From the NCBI RefSeq assembly GCF_013607875.1, contig NZ_VDES01000001.1:724316-788315 (forward strand): a stretch of DNA of 64,000 nucleotides. The letters run 5' to 3'. Positions 54,389 to 62,863 of this stretch are shown in pieces. Each line of letters begins with the position of its first letter. Position 1 is the first letter of the stretch. The position numbers and the translations under genes were made by a program. The notes below the pieces were generated by a model that was given only the letters and a program-made list of their open reading frames with translations, was not told where the DNA came from and made no database searches. The DNA is from Blastomonas ursincola (GTDB lineage Bacteria; Pseudomonadota; Alphaproteobacteria; Sphingomonadales; Sphingomonadaceae).

Positions 54389-55807
54389 ATGCGAATTCCT
54401 AACCCCTCCCGCACCCCTTCCCCGTTTGTCCCGAGCGAAGTCGAGGGACCTGAGCACACGTCCCTCGACTTCGCTCGGGACAGACGGAAGTGGGCGCTGG
54501 GACTGTCTGCGGCGATTGCTGCCCTGCTCACCACCACCCCCGCTTATGCCCAGCTCGCGGTGGACGTCGACAATGCCGGCAACGCGGACCTCGTCATCGC
54601 GGTCCCGGCGCTGCCCACCCCGCAGAGCGAAAACACGCTTGCCGGCACCACCGAGGACCTTGGCAACCGCATCAGCGATGTCATCGCCTCCGACCTCGAC
54701 CGCTCGGGCCTGTTCAAACCGATCGGGCGCAATGCGGTGAAGCGCATCACGGTCGACGAGGTCACCGCGCCGACCTTCCCCTATTGGCAGGGCCGCAGCG
54801 CCGCCGCACTGATCCAGGGTTTCGTCAAGTCGAACGGCGACGGCAAGATCACCGTGGGCTGCTATCTCTATGACGTGGCGCTGGGCAGCGAGCTCACCCG
54901 CCAGGGCTTTGTCGTCGAACCGGCGGACTGGCGCCGCGCCGCGCACAAATGCGCCGACAGCATCTATTCGCGCCTGTCGGGCGAAAGCCCGTTCTTCGAC
55001 AGCCGCATCGCCTATATTGCCGAGACCGGGCCGAAGGGGAACCGCACCAAGCGCCTCGCGATCATGGATTCGGATGGCGCGAACCACCGCTTCATCACCA
55101 ACGGCCAGTCGACCGCACTGACCCCGCGCTTCTCGCCCGACTACAAGCAGATCGCGTATCTCAGCTATGTCGACGGCAACCCGCGCATCTACGTCTATGA
55201 CCTCGGCACCGGTCGCCAGCGGCTGGTGACGCAGAGCCGCAATCCCACTTTCGCGCCGCGCTGGTCGCCCGATGGCAAGTATCTGCTCTATTCGATGGCA
55301 ATCGGCGGCAATACCGACATCTACAAGATCTCGGCTGAGGGCGGCACCCCTGTGCGGCTCACCGACGGTCCCGGCATCGATGTTGGCGGCAGCTTCTCGC
55401 CCGATGGCAGCCAGATCGTGTTCGAGAGCGACCGCAGCGGCGGCCAGCAACTTTACGTGATGAACGCCGACGGATCGAACCAGCGCCGGATCAGCTTTGG
55501 CGGTGGCCGCTATGCGACGCCCGAATGGAGCCCGCGCGGCGACCTCATTGCCTTCACCAAGATGCAGGGCAATTTCCGCATCGGCGTGATGAGCCCCTCG
55601 GGCGGCGGCGAGCGGTTGCTCACCAACAGCTGGCAGGACGAGGCGCCGACCTGGGCGCCCAATGGCCGCGTGATCCAGTTCTTCCGCACCGGACGCGGCG
55701 CAGTCAGCTCGACCGTATGGCAGGTGGACCTGACCGGTGCGAACGAACGCCGCCTGCCCACCCCGGTCGATGGCTCCGACCCCGCCTGGGGCCCGATCCT
55801 GCCGTGA
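54389..55807 (+). CDS. tolB: Tol-Pal system beta-propeller protein TolB
   Basis: A 472-residue periplasmic protein. After the signal peptide, a TolB_N domain (about 60-180: DLVIAVPALPTP, VIASDLDRSGLFKPI) and a WD40-like propeller with repeated SPDG boxes (RFSPDYKQIAYLSYVDGNP, RWSPDGKYLLYSM, SFSPDGSQIVFESDRSG, EWSPRGDLIAFT). The first about 33 residues are unusual: codons 14-31 come from an inserted palindromic repeat (54428-54481), so the normal signal peptide (KWALGLSAAIAALL to AYA-Q) starts only at about residue 34. No in-frame ATG, GTG or TTG is seen after the repeat. Confidence 0.93.
   Translation: MRIPNPSRTPSPFVPSEVEGPEHTSLDFARDRRKWALGLSAAIAALLTTTPAYAQLAVDVDNAGNADLVIAVPALPTPQSENTLAGTTEDLGNRISDVIASDLDRSGLFKPIGRNAVKRITVDEVTAPTFPYWQGRSAAALIQGFVKSNGDGKITVGCYLYDVALGSELTRQGFVVEPADWRRAAHKCADSIYSRLSGESPFFDSRIAYIAETGPKGNRTKRLAIMDSDGANHRFITNGQSTALTPRFSPDYKQIAYLSYVDGNPRIYVYDLGTGRQRLVTQSRNPTFAPRWSPDGKYLLYSMAIGGNTDIYKISAEGGTPVRLTDGPGIDVGGSFSPDGSQIVFESDRSGGQQLYVMNADGSNQRRISFGGGRYATPEWSPRGDLIAFTKMQGNFRIGVMSPSGGGERLLTNSWQDEAPTWAPNGRVIQFFRTGRGAVSSTVWQVDLTGANERRLPTPVDGSDPAWGPILP
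54428..54481. repeat. Palindromic repeat, family C, inside the tolB 5' coding region
   Basis: GTCCCGAGCGAAGTCGAGGG(A) and its inverse TCCCTCGACTTCGCTCGGGA(C) are separated by 12 bp and can form a 21-bp stem. It encodes VPSEVEG...SLDFARD in frame. A diverged copy lies at 60197-60280 between genes. Confidence 0.9.
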
Positions 55808-55992
55808 CGGAGCCTTTTATGGGTTCTGCGGGTTTACCCTGTCGATGAATGGAGTCAGACTTCCTTCATCTTAACATTGGTTATGTTTCACTACGGGGTC
55901 GCTTCGGCACGGTGTCCTTTAGCCCCGCACTTTCCCCACGGGGCCTAGTCTGTGTCGTCTGTATGGCCCCACACACAAGAAGGAGACGCTCG

Positions 55993-56511
55993 ATGAGAAC
56001 TGTCCGTAACACGCTTGTCCTGGCCACCGCCGTCATCGCATTGGGCGCCTGCGCCAAGAAGGCCCCGCCCGAGCTGCCGCCCGCGCCGGGTCCGGCTGTC
56101 GACAATTCGGCCGGACAGGGCAATTCGGGCGTCGGCAATGCCGTGGTTCCCGGCAGCCAGGCCGATTTCCTCGCCAAGGTCCGTTCAGACCGCATCCTCT
56201 TCGACCTCGACCGCTATAATGTCGATGCCGACGACCAGATCACGCTGCAGAGCCAGGCGCAGTGGCTGGCGCAGTACCCCAACAAGCAGGCGATCATCGA
56301 AGGCCATGCCGACGAGCGCGGCACGCGCGACTACAACCTCGCGCTCGGCGAACGCCGCGCCAATGCGGCCAAGAACTATCTCGTTTCGCTCGGCGTCAGC
56401 GAATCGCGCCTGCGCGTCGTCAGCTACGGCAAGGAACGCCCCGCTGCCATGGGTTCGGACGAGGCCAGCTGGGCCCAGAACCGCCGCGCGGTGACCGTGA
56501 CGATCGACTGA
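55993..56511 (+). CDS. pal: Peptidoglycan-associated lipoprotein Pal
   Basis: A 172-residue outer-membrane lipoprotein. The signal ends in lipobox LGAC (Cys18); an OmpA-like domain follows (about 60-170) with IEGHADERGTRDYNLALGERRA, the peptidoglycan-binding pattern of Pal. The ATG at 55993 has AAGGAG upstream, so the longer frame is rejected. It closes the tol-pal operon after a 185-bp gap from tolB that may hold an internal promoter; a strong terminator follows. Confidence 0.96.
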   Translation: MRTVRNTLVLATAVIALGACAKKAPPELPPAPGPAVDNSAGQGNSGVGNAVVPGSQADFLAKVRSDRILFDLDRYNVDADDQITLQSQAQWLAQYPNKQAIIEGHADERGTRDYNLALGERRANAAKNYLVSLGVSESRLRVVSYGKERPAAMGSDEASWAQNRRAVTVTID

Positions 56512-56539
56512 TCGTCCGGCCAAATGCCGAAATGAACAA

Positions 56540-56575
56540 GGGCCAGCCGTGCGGAACGGCTGGCCCTTTTCTTAT
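56540..56575 (+). terminator. Rho-independent terminator after pal
   Basis: An 11-bp perfect stem (GGGCCAGCCGT 56540-56550, ACGGCTGGCCC 56556-56566, 5-nt loop) followed by TTTTCTTATT, 28 bp past the pal stop. It extends slightly into the end of the convergent symporter gene. Confidence 0.9.
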
Positions 56576-57888
56576 TCGCTGGCGGGAAGGTCCAGCCCGC
56601 GCTTGCCATGCTCGGGTGTGTCGTGCGGGGCTTCGGGCAGGTCCATTTCCGCGGGTTCCTCGACCTCGAGCATGCCTTCCCATTTGGTGATGACGCTGGT
56701 CGCGACCGCGTTGCCAACGACGTTGGTCGCGGTGCGGCCCATGTCGAGGAACTGGTCGATGGCGAGGATGATCGCGACGCCCTCGACCGGCAGGCCGAAT
56801 TGCGCGAGCGTGCCGGTGATGACCACCAGGCTGGCGCGCGGCACCGCAGCAATGCCCTTGGACGAGACCATCAGCGTCAGCAGGATCAGGATCTGCGTGG
56901 TGATCGAAAGCTCGATGCCATAAGCCTGCGCGATGAACAGCGTCGCGAAGCTCATGTACATCATCGAGCCATCAAGGTTGAAGCTGTAGCCCAGCGGCAG
57001 CATGAAGCCCGAGATGCGGCGCGGCACGCCGAACCGGTCGAGCTGTTCGAACATCTTGGGCAGCGCGGCTTCCGACGAGGCGGTCGAGAAGGCGATCAGC
57101 AGCGGCTCGCGGATATAGCGGATGAGCTGCCAGATCTTGCCGCGCAGGAACACCCAGCCCATCGTCAGCAGGATGATCCACAGCAGCACCAGCGAGGCGT
57201 AGAACTCCACCAGCAGCTCGAAATAGGTGCCCAGGATCGCCAGCCCGCTGCCCGCCACCACCTTGGCGATCGCGCCGAACACCGCGATGGGCGCAAAGCG
57301 CATCACATAGCCGGTGATCTGCAGCATCATCTCGGCCAGCGCTTCCGAGCCACGAACCAGTGCCGCGCCCTTCTCGCCGATCGCCGACAGCGCGACGCCC
57401 GCGAACACCGAGAAGACCAGTATCTGCAGGATGTTGTTGGTCGCCAGCGCCTCTAGCGCGTTTTTGGGGAAGATCGACAGCGTGAACTCCCACGCATCGA
57501 GCTTCTTCACCTCGCCGACCATCTTGGCTGCTTCCGCCGCTTCGGGGATCGGCGCACCGATGCCCGGCTGGAAAAGGTTGACCATCAACAGGCCGAGCCC
57601 GATCGAGATGAAGCTCGCGGTGATGAACCAGGTAAGCGCGCGCACGCCGATACGTCCCAACGCGCTGCTGTCCCCCATATGCGCGATGCCGACGACGATG
57701 GTCGAGAGCACCAGCGGCGCGACGAGCAGCTTGATGAGGTTGAGGAAGATGTCCGAGAGCAGCTTGAACGTCTTGGTGATGTACTCGAACATCGGGCTGT
57801 CCGCCGCGACGCCGACATGGACGGCATAACCGACCGCCACGCCGAGCACCATGCCGGCGAAAATATACCAGGTAAGCTTGCGATCCAT
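56572..57888 (-). CDS. Dicarboxylate/amino acid:cation symporter (DAACS family)
   Basis: A 438-residue secondary transporter of the GltP/DctA type. Eight or so helices plus two re-entrant loops are expected; the family motifs are seen as LIKLLVAPLVLSTIV, the Ser-rich hairpin AFSTASSEAALP and LPLGYSFNLDGSMMY in the substrate/cation site, followed by SKGIAAVPRASLVV. It imports C4-dicarboxylates, glutamate or aspartate with protons or sodium. Convergent to pal. Substrate choice cannot be told by eye. Confidence 0.93.
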   Translation of the reverse strand: MDRKLTWYIFAGMVLGVAVGYAVHVGVAADSPMFEYITKTFKLLSDIFLNLIKLLVAPLVLSTIVVGIAHMGDSSALGRIGVRALTWFITASFISIGLGLLMVNLFQPGIGAPIPEAAEAAKMVGEVKKLDAWEFTLSIFPKNALEALATNNILQILVFSVFAGVALSAIGEKGAALVRGSEALAEMMLQITGYVMRFAPIAVFGAIAKVVAGSGLAILGTYFELLVEFYASLVLLWIILLTMGWVFLRGKIWQLIRYIREPLLIAFSTASSEAALPKMFEQLDRFGVPRRISGFMLPLGYSFNLDGSMMYMSFATLFIAQAYGIELSITTQILILLTLMVSSKGIAAVPRASLVVITGTLAQFGLPVEGVAIILAIDQFLDMGRTATNVVGNAVATSVITKWEGMLEVEEPAEMDLPEAPHDTPEHGKRGLDLPASE

Positions 57889-58052
57889 GGTCCTGCCCTT
57901 TTGTCCCTTGAGCGTGTCCTACCGGGCTACCCGAAATGCGCAACCCCCGTGCAGCAGCGTCAGCGGGATCGGGCTGGACGAACGCCGGGGCGGTGCCTAG
58001 CGTCGCGCGATAACCGCTGCCCGCCGCAGCCTGCACCCGGCCAAAGGTTCCG

Positions 58053-58676
58053 ATGAGCGCCTTCGAATTCTTCTTCAGCTTCTATGGTCTGCTGCTCGGT
58101 CTGTCGGTCGCAGAGCTGGTCGGCGGTTTCGCGCGCGTGCTGCACGAACGCCAACGGGTGCGATTCGGCTGGCTCACGCCGCTGCTCGCGCTGTTCGTCG
58201 CAGTCGATCTGGTGACCTTCTGGAACCAGGCCTGGGTGTTCTTTCGTGACGCTCCCTTCAATCCGGCGCTGCTGCTGGTCGGCCTGATCATTGCGGCAAC
58301 CTTCTATATCGCCGCCAGCATCACCTTCCCCCGTGTCACTGCAGAAGGGGTGGAGACGGCAATCGATCTCGACGCGCATTTCTGGGCGCATCGCGGAGTC
58401 GTCTTCGGCTGCGTGTTCGCTGCGAACGCGATGGTCTGGCTGCTGCTCGGCGCGCTGGCCGGCATCAGCGAGGCCTGGGCGGCGGTCTGGACGCCGCGCC
58501 TGATGCTCGGCGTGGCGCTGTTCGCCGCGTGCACGCTCGCCGGAGCCTTTGCCCGCCAGCGCGGCGTGGTCATTGCCGCACTGCTGGTGCTGCTCGTCTA
58601 TGCACTGTGGAACATGGCGCGCGCCGCCAGCGCGCTGTTTGCGGCGGGTGTTTGGACCCCGGCGGTAGGCAGCTGA
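58053..58676 (+). CDS. Hypothetical membrane protein
   Basis: A 207-residue hydrophobic protein with about six membrane segments (FFFSFYGLLLGLSVAEL, LTPLLALFVAVDLVTF, ALLLVGLIIAATFYIAAS, VFGCVFAANAMVWLLLG, LMLGVALFAACTLAG, GVVIAALLVLLVYALW). No catalytic motif is recognised. It is divergent from the symporter and convergent with the next gene. Function unknown. Confidence 0.8.
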   Translation: MSAFEFFFSFYGLLLGLSVAELVGGFARVLHERQRVRFGWLTPLLALFVAVDLVTFWNQAWVFFRDAPFNPALLLVGLIIAATFYIAASITFPRVTAEGVETAIDLDAHFWAHRGVVFGCVFAANAMVWLLLGALAGISEAWAAVWTPRLMLGVALFAACTLAGAFARQRGVVIAALLVLLVYALWNMARAASALFAAGVWTPAVGS

Positions 58677-58691
58677 CGCAGCGCGACCGGT

Positions 58692-59177
58692 TCAGCCCCC
58701 TGACTTCAATCCCTTCCGCAACTTGGCGGCGAAGCTGGGCGTGGTTGGCGTGGCGATGTCGCTGACAAACCAGCTGCCCTTGATCAGCACCAGATCGACC
58801 GAATAGCGCTTCGGGCCGCCGTTGCGCATCTGAACGGTGACGCGCGCGCCGGTGTCGCCCTTCGCCACCACCGTGCTGCTGACGAGCTTGTAATCGCTGC
58901 CGGTATCCTGGCAGTCGCAGAACGGAACCGCGTCGATGACGCAAATGCCGCCGCCGGCCTCGGCACAGGCGTCATCCTTGGCGATCAGCGCCTTGAGCGC
59001 GGGCGCATAGCGCGCCGAACGATAATCGAAATCCCCCGGAAGCTTGGCGTAGATTCCCTCGACATAGCGCTTGGCGGCCGCGAGCTCGGCCGGTGTCGCC
59101 GCGCTGGCGGCGCTTGGCATGGCAATTGCCAGCAGCATGAGAGCCGTTGCGACCCTGCCAGATGTCTTTCCTCTCAT
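58692..59177 (-). CDS. Hypothetical secreted protein
   Basis: A 161-residue exported protein. Signal peptide about residues 1-26 (ATALMLLAIAMPSAASA). The mature part has YVEGIYAKLPGDFDYRSARYAPAL, then a cysteine-containing stretch (DDACAEAGGGICVIDAVPFCDCQD) with four Cys, and a strand-rich end (VQMRNGGPKRYSVDLVLIKGSWFVSDI). The layout recalls DUF3828-type periplasmic proteins, but this is not certain. ATG 59177 with GGGGGATCA upstream is preferred to the longer frame. Confidence 0.75.
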   Translation of the reverse strand: MRGKTSGRVATALMLLAIAMPSAASAATPAELAAAKRYVEGIYAKLPGDFDYRSARYAPALKALIAKDDACAEAGGGICVIDAVPFCDCQDTGSDYKLVSSTVVAKGDTGARVTVQMRNGGPKRYSVDLVLIKGSWFVSDIATPTTPSFAAKLRKGLKSGG

Positions 59178-59301
59178 TGATCCCCCGCAAATCCCTTTGG
59201 CGCCTCGCGATGTTCTGTCCACCGCACCTTTGTGCGCGCCGAGCCTATCGAGATCGCTACGCGGCCTCAAGCTCGGCCGGCCGCCTGCACGGCGCATACG
59301 C

Positions 59302-59332
59302 AAAACGGGGGCCGACATTGCTGTCGGCCCCC
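59302..59332 (-). terminator. Strong Rho-independent terminator on minus strand
   Basis: A perfect 11-bp stem (GGGGGCCGACA 59307-59317, TGTCGGCCCCC 59322-59332, TTGC loop) followed on the minus strand by GTTTTG. No minus-strand gene is directly upstream. Confidence 0.8.
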
Positions 59333-60058
59333 ACTGCGCCTGATCTGGCTTTCCGGATCGTTGATCCGATGCCCGTGAAAGCGGTTTCCCGCCTCAAGAT
59401 GGTCTGTCTGCCGCGCCGTAAGCGGTGGGGCCGACATGTCCGTTCCAGGCTGTCGATGGTGTTGCGTCCGCATTTCTGCTTCGGCTCCGCCTTCGATCCC
59501 GATCACCCTTTCAGGCGTCCGGCTTCGCGCGAGGCTTGGGTCGATTGGCCCGAAGGCCCTTGGTCCGAAGACCTTCGCCCCAAGTCCGCGCTCTGCCTGA
59601 CACCCCCGGCTTGTGCCATCCGGTTCCGATCATCCGGCCCCAGCAACACCGCTCCGAAAAGCCGTGCGCGTTAACCGGTTGTCCTGACCCTTAAGGCCCT
59701 GCCCTGGGGCATCGCACCGGCGGACCGCTCCATCCAGGTCTTGCAACCCGCATCATGCCTGCCTGCCGATCATCGTCCGTCCATCCGAACCTTTTCAGAC
59801 CGCCCCTTGCGCTCCCTCGCATCGCTGCTCCGGATCCCTTGGGACCATCTCTTCCAGCCTGTGCATAACACCGGCCTTCCTGCCGCACCGTTCGCTGTTG
59901 CCAGCTCCTGGTCCGGGCGATCTCTCCAGCCCTCAAACCTGCGCCCTACATCACTGTATTCGCTTGGTTTTTCTGGCCTTCAGTCCGCTTTCCGTCTGTC
60001 CTTCCGACCTCTTGAAGGTGTCATGAGACCCGAGTCGCAGCCAGCAAAATTGCATGAG

Positions 60059-60092
60059 TTATCCACAGCCAGCGCGGCTTCGCTGTGGATAA
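60059..60092. promoter_or_regulatory. Inverted pair of perfect DnaA boxes
   Basis: TTATCCACA at 60059-60067 and its inverse TGTGGATAA at 60084-60092 both match the DnaA consensus exactly; a related GGTGGATAG follows at about 60096-60104, next to AT-rich patches. They can also form an 11-bp stem (TTATCCACAGC with GCTGTGGATAA). Confidence 0.6.
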
Positions 60093-60196
60093 GTTGGTGG
60101 ATAGCAATGGATTAAAGTGCGCCGGTTCGTTTGTTTCATCGGGGCGTAACAAAGGCGTTTCTCGGCTGGGTAAGAGTTCGCCTGACTCGTGCATCC

Positions 60197-60280
60197 GTCC
60201 CACGACTTCGCTCGGGACGAACGGATTTGACTGAGTCGCGCCTCGACCCCTACCGCGTTCCCGAGCGTAGTCGAGGGACG
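60197..60280. repeat. Palindromic repeat, family C copy 2 (diverged)
   Basis: GTCCCACGACTTCGCTCGGG(AC) and GTTCCCGAGCGTAGTCGAGG(GAC) in inverted arrangement, about 38 bp apart. It is an intergenic relative of the repeat found inside tolB. Confidence 0.75.
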
Positions 60281-60294
60281 CTTGCGCAAACGTA

Positions 60295-60753
60295 TCAGCC
60301 AAGAGCCCCCATCGGCACCACGGCCAGCACGACCAGGCACGCGACCACGATCCCCGTCACCCGGCTGCGCATCGTGCCATAAGTCGCATCGGTCGCCCCT
60401 GCGCGCACCGCCTGCTTGTCGAGCCACCACAAAACCCCGAAGCCCAAAGCGAACAGCAAGGCCGCCTCGTTGAACGGCACGAACCACAGCGCCGCGCAGG
60501 TGCCCAGCACCACCGCATTGCTGGCGATGAACAGGTTCGGTGCAACCCGCTGCGGCGCCACCACCTGGATGCCCCAGAGCGTGCCCGCCATGAACATCAG
60601 GATGGTGAACGCCCAGTAGCAGGTCAGGTTCGCGGCGTTGACGTCGCCGAAGCCGATGACATGGCTGAGCGCGCCCGCGATGAACGGCAGCGCGCCCGCA
60701 TAGGTCAGGCCCTGCATCAGCAGGCGGTTGTTGCCTTGGCCCTGCCCCGCCAT
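60295..60753 (-). CDS. DUF3429 domain-containing membrane protein
   Basis: A 152-residue protein with about five membrane helices and the DUF3429 pattern: LTYAGALPFIAGALSHVIG, then YWAFTILMFMAGTLWGIQV, and later NEAALLFALGFGVLWWLD. The family is uncharacterised. It starts 9 bp after argG on the same strand, so co-transcription is likely. Confidence 0.85.
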   Translation of the reverse strand: MAGQGQGNNRLLMQGLTYAGALPFIAGALSHVIGFGDVNAANLTCYWAFTILMFMAGTLWGIQVVAPQRVAPNLFIASNAVVLGTCAALWFVPFNEAALLFALGFGVLWWLDKQAVRAGATDATYGTMRSRVTGIVVACLVVLAVVPMGALG

Positions 60754-60762
60754 GCGCCGCCC

Positions 60763-61980
60763 TCAGCCCTGACGGCGGCCCAGCAGCCGCAGCCGCAGCG
60801 CGTTAAGCTTGATGAAGCCCTCTGCATCCTTCTGGTCATAGGCGCCGGCATCGTCCTCGAACGTCACGACCTTCTCGCTGTACAGCGAATAGGGCGACTT
60901 GCGGCCGACGACCCAGGCATTGCCCTTGTACAGCTTCAGCCGCACCGTGCCGGTGACATGGCTCTGGCTGTGATCGATCGCCGCCTGCAGCATCTCGCGC
61001 TCGGGGCTGAACCACAGGCCGTTATAGATCAGCTCGGCATAGCGCGGGGCGAGCTCGTCCTTGAGATGCGCCGCGCCGCGATCGAGCGTCAGCTGCTCGA
61101 TGCCGCGATGCGCGATGTGGTAGATGGTGCCGCCGGGCGTTTCGTACATCCCGCGCGACTTCATGCCGACAAAGCGGTTCTCGACCAGATCGAGCCGCCC
61201 GATGCCATGCGTCTTGCCAAGATCGTTTAGCTTCGCGAGCAGCGTCGCCGGGCTCATCCCCTCACCGTTCAGCGCGACGCCATCGCCGCGTTCGAAATCG
61301 ATGGTGATATATTCCGGCGTGTCCGGCCCCTCTTCGGGATGGTTGGTGCGCGAATAGACATAATCGGGGACTTCATCCCACGGATCTTCGAGCACCTTGC
61401 CCTCGGACGAGGTGTGCAGCAGGTTCGCGTCGGTCGAGAACGGCGCTTCGCCGCGCTTGTCCTTGGCGACCGGAATCTGGTGCGCCTCGGCGAACTCGAT
61501 CAGCCGGGTGCGGCTGGTCAGGTCCCATTCGCGCCAGGGAGCGATCACCTTCACATCCGGATCGAGCGCATAATAGCCGAGCTCGAACCGCACCTGGTCA
61601 TTGCCCTTGCCGGTCGCGCCATGGCTGACCGCATCGGCGCCGACCATTTTCGCGATCTCGATCTGACGCTTGGCGATCAGCGGCCGCGCGATCGAGGTGC
61701 CGAGCAGATAGGTGCCTTCGTATAGTGCATTGGCACGCATCATCGGGAAGACGTAATCGCGCACGAATTCCTCGCGCAGATCGTCGATGAAGATGTGCTC
61801 CGGCTTCACGCCCATCATCTGCGCCTTGGCGCGCGCGGGCTCCAGCTCTTCGCCCTGGCCGAGATCGGCGGTGAAGGTCACCACTTCGCAGTTGTAGGTC
61901 TGCTGCAGCCATTTGAGGATGACGCTGGTATCCAGACCGCCCGAAAAGGCCAGAACAACGCGGTTTACCGATTGGGTCAT
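60763..61980 (-). CDS. argG: Argininosuccinate synthase
   Basis: A 405-residue ATP-pyrophosphatase-type ligase joining citrulline and aspartate in arginine synthesis. The P-loop-like [15 protein letters not shown] is at the N-terminus; [15 protein letters not shown] and [17 protein letters not shown] are characteristic. Start ATG 61980 fits the family N-terminus. No other arg genes are adjacent. Confidence 0.97.
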   Translation of the reverse strand: MTQSVNRVVLAFSGGLDTSVILKWLQQTYNCEVVTFTADLGQGEELEPARAKAQMMGVKPEHIFIDDLREEFVRDYVFPMMRANALYEGTYLLGTSIARPLIAKRQIEIAKMVGADAVSHGATGKGNDQVRFELGYYALDPDVKVIAPWREWDLTSRTRLIEFAEAHQIPVAKDKRGEAPFSTDANLLHTSSEGKVLEDPWDEVPDYVYSRTNHPEEGPDTPEYITIDFERGDGVALNGEGMSPATLLAKLNDLGKTHGIGRLDLVENRFVGMKSRGMYETPGGTIYHIAHRGIEQLTLDRGAAHLKDELAPRYAELIYNGLWFSPEREMLQAAIDHSQSHVTGTVRLKLYKGNAWVVGRKSPYSLYSEKVVTFEDDAGAYDQKDAEGFIKLNALRLRLLGRRQG

Positions 61981-62054
61981 GCAAGCGGACTTTCTTACAG
62001 GAAAACAGGGATCGCGCGCCGCCTAACAGCGCGGGGGCATGGGGGCAAGGGCGA

Positions 62055-62627
62055 TCACACCCAGCCTGCGGTCTGCGCGCCGATCCAGATGCCCAGCCCG
62101 GCAAACATCAGCGCTGCGCCGATCTGCAGCGCGCGGATCGGCAGGATGCGCTCGATCCGGTGACCCAGCAGCACGGCGGGCACATTGGCGACCATCATGC
62201 CCAGCGTGGTCCCGGCGGTCACCGCGACGACATTCTGGTAATGCGCGCCCATGGCCACGGTGGCGATCTGGGTCTTGTCGCCCATCTCGACCAGGAAGAA
62301 CGCAATCAGCGTGGTCAGGAACACGCCCGCGCCACGCCTTTTGGGCTCGTCATTCTCGTCGAACTTGTCGGGGATCAGCGCCCAGAGACCCATGACGATG
62401 AACCCGCCCGCGATGGCAAAGCGGAAAGCGGGGCTATCGAGCAGGCCGGCGACCTGCTGACCGACCAGCGCGGCGAGGAAATGGTTGGCGAGCGTCGCGG
62501 CGAAGATGCCGGCGATGATCGGCACCGGCTTGCGCAGGCGCGCGGCGAGCAGGATCGCGAGCAACTGGGTCTTGTCGCCCATTTCGGCGAGCGCGACCAG
62601 CGACAGCGAGGCAAGAAAGGCTTCCAT
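62055..62627 (-). CDS. TMEM165/GDT1 (UPF0016) family manganese exporter
   Basis: A 190-residue membrane protein with two homologous three-helix halves, each with the family motif E-x-G-D-K-T: LAEMGDKTQLLAI near residue 14 and VEMGDKTQIATV near residue 115. Bacterial and eukaryotic members move Mn2+ (and Ca2+). A yybP-ykoY Mn2+ riboswitch lies in its leader, strongly supporting a manganese export role. Confidence 0.92.
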   Translation of the reverse strand: MEAFLASLSLVALAEMGDKTQLLAILLAARLRKPVPIIAGIFAATLANHFLAALVGQQVAGLLDSPAFRFAIAGGFIVMGLWALIPDKFDENDEPKRRGAGVFLTTLIAFFLVEMGDKTQIATVAMGAHYQNVVAVTAGTTLGMMVANVPAVLLGHRIERILPIRALQIGAALMFAGLGIWIGAQTAGWV

Positions 62628-62701
62628 CCGACGAGACTTTCAGGGCCGGGCAGTTCAGGACACAATGGCACCGTCGCCCCTGCCCGGCCGGACAATGGGT
62701 T

Positions 62702-62830
62702 CAGGTGTCATCGGTCTTGCCGGAAGCCGGATCACCTGGACCCGGAAACCCTTGCGCCATGGCCTCTCGGCCAAGTGTGTTGACGCACGGACCGGCTTAC
62801 CGCCGGTTGGCTACTCCCCATCAGACGTGC
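62702..62830 (-). promoter_or_regulatory. yybP-ykoY manganese riboswitch
   Basis: Read on the minus strand, the leader has the conserved blocks of the yybP-ykoY class in order: GGGGAGTAGCC (from 62819), then GCGTCAACACACTTGG, and near the 3' side CCGGCAAGACC (complement around 62713-62723). The spacing and order match known Mn2+-sensing examples such as the E. coli mntP leader. It lies about 75-200 bp upstream of the GDT1-like gene. Exact ends are approximate. Confidence 0.82.
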
Positions 62831-62863
62831 TAGCCTCTAGGGCATCGGCAAGAGGGATGCAAG

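Larger units (their letters stand above)
59178..60294 (-). ncRNA. Gene-poor 1.1-kb region; possible minus-strand non-coding transcript
   Basis: No frame here has a recognisable protein or good start. The minus strand is purine-rich (G over C), rich in small hairpin-like segments, and the region ends in a strong Rho-independent terminator at 59302-59332 that serves no annotated minus-strand gene within about 960 bp. An inverted pair of DnaA boxes and a family-C repeat lie at the upstream end. I checked by eye for RNase P, tmRNA, 6S and SRP signatures and saw none. A non-coding RNA or replication-linked element is possible but unproven. Confidence 0.35.

Noticed and set aside
59178-60294. RNase P RNA, tmRNA, 6S or SRP RNA in the gene-poor region
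   Set aside because: None of the conserved sequence signatures (for example the RNase P GAGGAAAGTCC block or a tmRNA tag and T arm) was found on either strand.
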